Both the position numbers and the translations under genes were made by a program. This document shows, piece after piece, positions 59,191-64,000 of a stretch of 64,000 nucleotides of DNA. The notes under the pieces were generated by a model. The model was not told the DNA's origin and ran no database searches. It worked only from the letters and a program-made list of their open reading frames with translations. Each line of letters begins with the position of its first letter. Position 1 is the stretch's first letter. The stretch comes from DASPNM01 sp035626515 (GTDB lineage Bacteria > Bacteroidota > Bacteroidia > Chitinophagales > Chitinophagaceae), in the NCBI GenBank assembly GCA_035626515.1, contig DASPNM010000009.1, positions 61,177 to 125,176 on the forward strand, written 5' to 3'.

Positions 59191-59460
59191 TTACCAGCTC
59201 GCTTTCTTCACGCCGGGAATTTTTCCATTCAGCGCCATGTCGCGCAGAGCGATCCTGGATATTCCGAAATACCGGATGTATCCTTTGGGCCTCCCGCTGA
59301 TCTGGCAGCGGTTCTTCAGGCGCACCCTCGAAGAGTTCTTCGGAAGCTCGTCCAGAGCCTTCCAGTTGCCCTCCTTCTTCAGCTGCGCACGCCGCGCGGC
59401 GTACTGGGCCACCATGCGTTCTCTTTTCTTTTCCCTGGCTACTACTGATGTTTTTGCCAT
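59191..59460 (-). CDS. rpsN: 30S ribosomal protein S14, zinc-free type
   Basis: An 89-residue S14: MAKTSVVAREKKRERMVAQYAARRAQLKKEG and SSRVRLKNRCQISGRPKGYIRYFGISRIALRDMA. It lacks the CxxC zinc ribbon (only one Cys), so it is the longer C-minus form. Confidence 0.97.
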   Translation of the reverse strand: MAKTSVVAREKKRERMVAQYAARRAQLKKEGNWKALDELPKNSSRVRLKNRCQISGRPKGYIRYFGISRIALRDMALNGKIPGVKKASW

Positions 59461-59483
59461 ATAGTGTTCAATGCTTTTTTAAA

Positions 59484-60050
59484 TTATTTTCTCATGTCGC
59501 GGAACGGCATGCCGAGCTCTTTCAGCAGCTCGTAAGCTTCCTCGTCGGTATTCGCCGTCGTTACGAAACTGATATCAAATCCGGTGATCCGGTTTACCTT
59601 GTCGATGTCGATCTCCGGGAAAATGATCTGCTCGGTAACTCCCATTGTGTAATTGCCTCGTCCGTCAAACGATTTCTCGTTTACGCCGCGGAAATCGCGC
59701 ACCCGCGGAAGCGCCACTGAAATCAGGCGGTCGAGGAATTCATACATGCGGTCGCCCCGCAGCGTCACCCGCGCGCCGATCGGCATGTGCTTCCGCAGCT
59801 TAAAATTCGAAATATCTTTTTTCGACAGCGTGGGCACCGCCTTCTGACCGGCGATCGTGCTCAGTTCCTCCACCGCCACGTCCACCAGTTTCTTATCCGT
59901 AACCGCTCCGTTCACGCCGCGATTGATGCAGATCTTCTCCAGACGCGGAGCCTGCATTACGGACTTGTATCCGAATTTCTTTACCAGTGCCGGCACCACA
60001 TGCGTTTTGTAACGCTCCGCCAGCCTGGGAGTATAGGTCTTCGTCGTCAT
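59484..60050 (-). CDS. rplE: 50S ribosomal protein L5
   Basis: A 188-residue L5 that binds 5S rRNA and touches P-site tRNA. PRLEKICINRGVNGAV, LRKHMPIGARVTLRGDRMYEFLDRLISVALPRVRDFRG and GNYTMGVTEQIIFPEI are conserved. Its ATG shares one base with the rplX stop (TAATG), indicating translational coupling. Confidence 0.97.
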   Translation of the reverse strand: MTTKTYTPRLAERYKTHVVPALVKKFGYKSVMQAPRLEKICINRGVNGAVTDKKLVDVAVEELSTIAGQKAVPTLSKKDISNFKLRKHMPIGARVTLRGDRMYEFLDRLISVALPRVRDFRGVNEKSFDGRGNYTMGVTEQIIFPEIDIDKVNRITGFDISFVTTANTDEEAYELLKELGMPFRDMRK

Positions 60051-60394
60051 TATTTCTTACCCTCCTGGGTGTTTTTTGTTTTGAAAACTCTCAGGGTCTT
60101 GCCATCCTTTCTTTCTCTCGTCACGCGCGCGCCAGCCTTCTGTGCCGGATCCCAGAGCATCACGTTGCTGATATGGATCGGGGCTTCCTTGCGAATGATG
60201 CCGCCCTTCGTATTCTGCGCGGAAGGCTTGCTGTGGCGGGTAACGATATTCACTCCCTCCACGATCACCCGGCCTTCGTCGAGCAGCACCTGCTTCACGG
60301 TACGGGGCCTGGACAGGTCCTTGTCGTCGCCGGCGATCACCACGACGCTGTCGCCCTTCCTGATGTTAAACTTCGGTTTGAATCTCGATTTCAT
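60050..60394 (-). CDS. rplX: 50S ribosomal protein L24
   Basis: A 114-residue L24 with a KOW motif (IRKGDSVVVIAGDDKDLSRPRTVKQVLLDEGRVIVEGVNIVTRHSKPS) and a Lys-rich tail. It starts 50S assembly on the 5' part of 23S rRNA. TAATG overlap with rplE. Confidence 0.96.
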   Translation of the reverse strand: MKSRFKPKFNIRKGDSVVVIAGDDKDLSRPRTVKQVLLDEGRVIVEGVNIVTRHSKPSAQNTKGGIIRKEAPIHISNVMLWDPAQKAGARVTRERKDGKTLRVFKTKNTQEGKK

Positions 60395-60428
60395 TGTTTA
60401 TCTGCTTTCGGGCCATGCCCGGGTTTCG

Positions 60429-60797
60429 TCATAATACTTCCGGCGCCAGCGAAATGATCTTCATGTATCCCTTATCCCTCAGTTCCCGCGCCACGGGTCC
60501 GAAAATGCGGGTTCCCCGCGGCTCGTCGGCCTGGTTCAGCAGCACCACCGCGTTATCGTCGAAACGGATGTATGATCCGTCCTTCCGGCGAAGCTTGTTC
60601 GTGGTTCTTACGATCACCGCCTTGGCCACCGTGCCTTTCTTGATACCGCCCGAAGGCAGCGCGTCCTTCACCGTGACAACGATCTTGTCTCCGATCCTTG
60701 CATATCGCTGTCCGCTGTTGCCGAGTACGCGGATGCATAATACTTCTTTGGCGCCGCTGTTATCGGCTACGTTGAGCCGGCTTTCTTGCTGAATCAT
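60429..60797 (-). CDS. rplN: 50S ribosomal protein L14
   Basis: A 122-residue L14: MIQQESRLNVADNSGAKEVLCIRVLG, GDKIVVTVKDALPSGGIKKGTVAKAVIVRT and ELRDKGYMKIISLAPEVL are strongly conserved. It lies between rpsQ and rplX. Confidence 0.98.
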   Translation of the reverse strand: MIQQESRLNVADNSGAKEVLCIRVLGNSGQRYARIGDKIVVTVKDALPSGGIKKGTVAKAVIVRTTNKLRRKDGSYIRFDDNAVVLLNQADEPRGTRIFGPVARELRDKGYMKIISLAPEVL

Positions 60798-60850
60798 TTT
60801 CGCCTCCCTTTCCCTCGCAGAGGGGTTTGCTTGTTAATTAGTTTGGTCGG

Positions 60851-61108
60851 TTACTTTACTTTTTCCACCACTTCCACCAGTCTCCATCTTTTCGTCTTGC
60901 TCAAAGGACGGGTCTCCATGATCTTCACTGTGTCCCCAATGCTGCACTCGTTCTTTTCGTCGTGCGCGTGGAACTTCGTCGTTTTCTTGACGAACTTCCC
61001 GTAGATCGGGTGCTTCACCCGGCGTTCCACCGACACCGTGATGGTTTTGTCCATCCGGTTACTGGTTACGATCCCGATCCTTGTTTTTCTTAAGTTTCTT
61101 TCAGCCAT
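60851..61108 (-). CDS. rpsQ: 30S ribosomal protein S17
   Basis: An 85-residue S17, OB fold: LRKTRIGIVTSNRMDKTITVSVERRVKHPIYGKFVKKTTKFHAHDE and the end TVKIMETRPLSKTKRWRLVEVVEK. Confidence 0.97.
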   Translation of the reverse strand: MAERNLRKTRIGIVTSNRMDKTITVSVERRVKHPIYGKFVKKTTKFHAHDEKNECSIGDTVKIMETRPLSKTKRWRLVEVVEKVK

Positions 61109-61120
61109 TGTTCAAGCATT

Positions 61121-61333
61121 TTATTTTGCTTCCTGTTCTCTTTTCTTCAATTCGCTTTTCAGCCTCGCGATGTCACGGCGGAGTCCGCGGATCGTCATCG
61201 GGTTCTCCAGTGGGGAGATGGCATGCGCGAACATGAGTTTCTTCAGGCGCTGCTTGTCCTCCTCCAGGCGGATCCGGAGATCGTTCTCATTCATCCCGTG
61301 AATGCTCTTAATAAAATCGATTTTCTTGGACAT
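61121..61333 (-). CDS. rpmC: 50S ribosomal protein L29
   Basis: A 70-residue helical L29: LEEDKQRLKKLMFAHAISPLENPMTIRGLRRDIARLKSELKKRE. It sits near the peptide exit. Located between rplP and rpsQ. Confidence 0.96.
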   Translation of the reverse strand: MSKKIDFIKSIHGMNENDLRIRLEEDKQRLKKLMFAHAISPLENPMTIRGLRRDIARLKSELKKREQEAK

Positions 61334-61353
61334 CTTGATCCGGTTTATATTTT

Positions 61354-61776
61354 TTACGCCGTCACCAAATCGCGGCGCATGATGAACTTCGTCTTGATGG
61401 GAAGCTTCCCGGCAGCAAGTGCCAGCGAAGAACGGGCAGTCTTCTCATCCACCCCGTCCACCTCGAAAAGGATTCGCCCCGGCTTCACCACGGCAGCCCA
61501 GAATTCAAGGTTTCCTTTTCCCTTACCCATCCTCACCTCGAGAGGCTTACGTGTGATCGGCTTGTCCGGGAAAATCCGGATCCACACGTTCCCTTCCCGC
61601 TTCATTTCACGCGTGAGCGCCTGGCGGGCGGCCTCGATCTGCCTGTCGGTGATCCAGTGTTCCTCGAGAGCTTTCAGCGCGTAGGAACCAAAGGCGATCG
61701 TGGTTCCGCGTTTAGCGTCTCCTTTCATGCGCCCTTTCTGCATCTTCCTGTGCTTCGTTCTTTTTGGCTGTAACAT
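61354..61776 (-). CDS. rplP: 50S ribosomal protein L16
   Basis: A 140-residue L16: MLQPKRTKHRKMQKGRMKGDAKRGTTIAFGSYALKALE and RMGKGKGNLEFWAAVVKPGRILFEVDGV; it shapes the A-site tRNA pocket. The Arg in the KGRMKG loop, which is hydroxylated in some species, is present. Confidence 0.98.
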   Translation of the reverse strand: MLQPKRTKHRKMQKGRMKGDAKRGTTIAFGSYALKALEEHWITDRQIEAARQALTREMKREGNVWIRIFPDKPITRKPLEVRMGKGKGNLEFWAAVVKPGRILFEVDGVDEKTARSSLALAAGKLPIKTKFIMRRDLVTA

Positions 61777-61806
61777 TCCTTTACCGTTTGAAAATGTGAA
61801 ATACGA

Positions 61807-62562
61807 TTACCTCCTGTCGCGGCCGCCTCCCTTTCTTTCCGGGCGGCGCTCCGGCCGACGCTCTTCCCTTCTCTCCCGGCGATCGCTCAGGTCGCTTTTG
61901 CCGCCGACGAAATTGGGGTTGAGGTCGCGTTTCGCCAATACTTCTCCCTTACAAATCCATACCTTAATCCCGATCTTTCCGTATACCGTCAGCGCATAGA
62001 CATTTGCATAGTCAATATCCATCCGGAAAGTGTGCAGCGGCACGCGGCCCTGCTTGATCTCCTCGGTCCTCGCGATCTCCGCGCCACCCAGGCGACCGCT
62101 CACCTTCACCTTGATCCCTTCCGCTCCCATGCGCAGCGCCGAAGCGATCGACATCTTGATGGCCCGCTTATAGTTGATGCGGTTCTCAATCTGCCGCGCG
62201 ATCGTATCGCCCACGATCATGGCATCCAGTTCCGGACGACGGATCTCCAGGATGTTGATCTGCACGTCTTCCTTACCGGTGAGCTTCTTCAGCTCTTCCT
62301 TGATGCGGTCTACCTCGCCTCCACCTTTCCCAATGATGATCCCCGGCTTCGAGGTATGGATGGTAATGATCAGCTTGCCCAGCGTCCGCTCGATCACGAT
62401 CTTCGAAATCCCACCCTTGTTGATGCGGGCATTCAGGTACGTCCGGATTTTCTGGTCCTCGATCAGCTTGGCCGCAAAATCTTTTTTGTTGCCGTACCAG
62501 TTCGACTCCCAGCCCCGGATGATCCCCAGCCTGTTTCCGATTGGATTTGCTTTCTGACCCAT
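61807..62562 (-). CDS. rpsC: 30S ribosomal protein S3
   Basis: A 251-residue S3 with KH domain (RTLGKLIITIHTSKPGIIIGKGGGEVDRIKEELKKL) and C-terminal domain (ALRMGAEGIKVKVSGRLGGAEIARTEEIKQGRVPLHTFRMDIDYA). The final 35 residues are a repetitive Arg/Glu tail (ERREERRPERRPER), longer than in model species. S3 has helicase activity at the mRNA entry. Confidence 0.97.
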   Translation of the reverse strand: MGQKANPIGNRLGIIRGWESNWYGNKKDFAAKLIEDQKIRTYLNARINKGGISKIVIERTLGKLIITIHTSKPGIIIGKGGGEVDRIKEELKKLTGKEDVQINILEIRRPELDAMIVGDTIARQIENRINYKRAIKMSIASALRMGAEGIKVKVSGRLGGAEIARTEEIKQGRVPLHTFRMDIDYANVYALTVYGKIGIKVWICKGEVLAKRDLNPNFVGGKSDLSDRRERREERRPERRPERKGGGRDRR

Positions 62563-62604
62563 GTCTTTTTTTTAGTTCTGCGTCGGGCCCGCGGGCCCGG
62601 CGAA

Positions 62605-63069
62605 TTATTTTGTTTTAGCTGTTTTCGTCTTTGCCGCCGCCTTTTTCTTCGGGGCAGATTCCTTTGCGGCTGCCGGTTCGGTTTCAACTTCCGCCGGCGG
62701 AGCTTCCACCACGGGCTGCACTCGCACAGCCCCCCCAGGAGTATCTACCACGAGCGTCACGTGGTTGCTGCGCTTGCGCACGCGGTAACCGCGGCCCTGC
62801 GGTGCGGGCCGCATCCGCTTCAGCGTTCTCCCTCCGTCCACGTAAATAGTCTTGATGACCAGCTCGCTTTCGTCGCCGCTCTCGTTTTTCTGCTTCCAGT
62901 TGTTGATGGCGCTCAGCACGAGCTTGCGCAAGGGCACTGCCGGGTGTTTTGGATTGTGCTCCAGTTCGGCCAATGCCTTCTCCACCTTTTTCCCCCGGAT
63001 GAGATCGGCGAGCAACCGCATCTTCCGCGGGGAGGTTGGATAATTTCTGAGTTTTGCTACTGCTTCCAT
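62605..63069 (-). CDS. rplV: 50S ribosomal protein L22
   Basis: A 154-residue L22. The core (about 1-112) has RNYPTSPRKMRLLADLIRGKKVEKALAELEH and MRPAPQGRGYRVRKRSNHVTLVV, the loop lining the exit tunnel where macrolide resistance changes occur. A low-complexity Ala/Pro/Lys tail (about 113-154) follows, absent in many bacteria. Confidence 0.97.
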   Translation of the reverse strand: MEAVAKLRNYPTSPRKMRLLADLIRGKKVEKALAELEHNPKHPAVPLRKLVLSAINNWKQKNESGDESELVIKTIYVDGGRTLKRMRPAPQGRGYRVRKRSNHVTLVVDTPGGAVRVQPVVEAPPAEVETEPAAAKESAPKKKAAAKTKTAKTK

Positions 63070-63112
63070 TTTATTTTCTGTTCACCACGCCCTCGGGCGC
63101 CGTTAACGATGA

Positions 63113-63388
63113 TTAGCCTTCCACCTTCTTACTCGAGTGCCCCTTGAACTGGCGGGTCGGCGCGAACTCTCCCAGCTTGTGGCCCACCATGAATTCAGTT
63201 ACGTACACGGGAATGAACTTGTTCCCGTTGTGGACCGCCAGGGTGTGCCCTACAAAATCCGGCGTAATCGTGGAGCGGCGGCTCCAGGTTTTGATCACCG
63301 ACTTCTTCGCCTTTCCCTCGTTGATCGCGAGGATCTTCTTTTCGAGGTGAGCGGCTACATAAGGTCCTTTTTTAATCGAACGAGCCAT
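63113..63388 (-). CDS. rpsS: 30S ribosomal protein S19
   Basis: A 91-residue S19: MARSIKKGPYVAAHLEKKI, TWSRRSTITPDFVGHTLAVHNGNKFIPVYVTEFMVGHKLGEFAPTRQFKGH. Standard length; between rplB and rplV. Confidence 0.98.
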   Translation of the reverse strand: MARSIKKGPYVAAHLEKKILAINEGKAKKSVIKTWSRRSTITPDFVGHTLAVHNGNKFIPVYVTEFMVGHKLGEFAPTRQFKGHSSKKVEG

Positions 63389-63415
63389 GTATTTTCAATT
63401 ACGTTTTTATTTATT

Positions 63416-64000
63416 TCAGGCTTTCGGCTTGCTGCCATCCTTTCTTTGGATGATCAGCTTGTCGCTGCCCTTGTGCCGCTTGCGCGTCTTCATTCCTTTG
63501 GCATACTTGCCGGTGCGGCTTCTCGGATGTCCTCCGGATGCCTTTCCTTCGCCACCTCCCATCGGGTGATCCACCGGGTTCATCGCCACGCCGCGGTTTC
63601 GCGGGCGGATTCCCCTCCAGCGATTGCGTCCCGCCTTGCCCATGCTCTGCAGGTTGTGATCGCTGTTGCCTACCACGCCGATGGTGGCGTAGCAGTTGAT
63701 CAGCACTTTTCTCAATTCCCCGCTCGGCATCTTCAGCACGGCAAATTTTTCTTCCTTGTTGGTGACCTGCGCAGACGCTCCTGCGCTGCGCGCCATCTTC
63801 CCACCCTGCCCCGGCTGCAGCTCGATATTGTGTACCATCGTACCGAGCGGCATGTTCTTAAGCTGGAGCGCGTTTCCGATCTCCGGCGGAGCATCGTCGG
63901 CGCTGATAATTCTGTGCCCCGGCTGCAGGCCCTGCGGAGCAATGATGTAGCGCAGCTCGCCGTCGGCATATTCCACCAGCGATATGAAACAGGAGCGGTT
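63416..64000 (-). CDS. rplB: 50S ribosomal protein L2, C-terminal part
   Basis: Reads from the right window edge (frame NRSCFISLVEYADGELRYIIAPQGL) to TGA at 63416: 194 residues of about 275. HNIELQPGQGGKMARSAGASAQV, GEVRKVLINCYATIG-like segment and GVAMNPVDHPMGGGEGKASGGHPRSRTGK (peptidyl-transferase region with the key His) are present. The 5' third lies outside the window. Confidence 0.98.
   Translation of the reverse strand, partial: NRSCFISLVEYADGELRYIIAPQGLQPGHRIISADDAPPEIGNALQLKNMPLGTMVHNIELQPGQGGKMARSAGASAQVTNKEEKFAVLKMPSGELRKVLINCYATIGVVGNSDHNLQSMGKAGRNRWRGIRPRNRGVAMNPVDHPMGGGEGKASGGHPRSRTGKYAKGMKTRKRHKGSDKLIIQRKDGSKPKA

Noticed and set aside
1..64000. CRISPR arrays, transposases, integrases, tRNA or rRNA genes
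   Set aside because: No regularly spaced repeats, transposase or recombinase motifs, cloverleaf-like or rRNA sequence were recognised on either strand.

Overview
This is chromosomal DNA of a Bacteroidota bacterium, probably near the Chitinophagia/Saprospiria group. The assignment to the phylum rests on several things visible here. Start codons are repeatedly preceded by TAnnTTTG, the phylum's -7 box, and usually lack a Shine-Dalgarno sequence. There are many short lipoproteins with a lipobox, a TonB-dependent receptor with a carboxypeptidase-like N-terminal domain, and a DUF6702/HupE/M1-peptidase neighbourhood. Ribosomal proteins L36 and S14 are of the zinc-free type. The exact genus cannot be read from the sequence. 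Gene density is very high, and many convergent genes end within 1 to 10 bases of each other.

Layout: 1-7.1 kb holds a fructosamine-kinase-like protein, aconitase, a PspC-like peptide, a cysteine desulfurase and a phosphoglucosamine mutase. 7.2-15.6 kb holds a methyltransferase, an LtaS-like phospholipid headgroup transferase next to a PAP2 phosphatase, a CNNM/CorC-type transporter, and the DUF6702/HupE/M1 peptidase group. 15.6-24.5 kb holds an SPFH membrane protein with an Arc-like repressor, an esterase, a secreted BNR propeller protein, a universal stress protein and a Ca2+-type P-ATPase. 24.5-30.3 kb is aroQ, an acetyltransferase, carA and then the alpha-operon (rplQ, rpoA, rpsD, rpsK, rpsM, rpmJ, infA), all on the minus strand. 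30.4-54.1 kb is a mixed accessory and housekeeping stretch: homogentisate dioxygenase, small membrane proteins and lipoproteins, rpe, a TonB receptor, PhoH, pyrophosphatase, an ECF sigma/anti-sigma pair, a Mur-type ligase, a di-haem peroxidase, proline dehydrogenase, a thioesterase, PlsC and rpsA. 54.2-64 kb is map, secY and the spc/S10 ribosomal protein cluster up to a partial rplB, again on the minus strand.

The most notable large-scale feature is that the normally continuous run S10-spc-secY-map-infA-alpha is cut between map and infA by about 24 kb of unrelated genes. Order and strand are preserved in both arms. A strong terminator lies between secY and map, and infA has its own -7 box, so the two halves appear to be regulated separately.

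Other signals worth attention: a dense series of hairpins (candidate structured RNA) between a -7 box and phoH; two TGATATCA palindromes one helical turn apart over the SPFH/arc promoter; and a family of short word-like repeats (GAGTCNGGAGTC type and ATATTAAATGTTAAA type) placed directly after stop codons, one of which encodes the end of aconitase. No transposase, integrase, CRISPR array, tRNA or rRNA was recognised.
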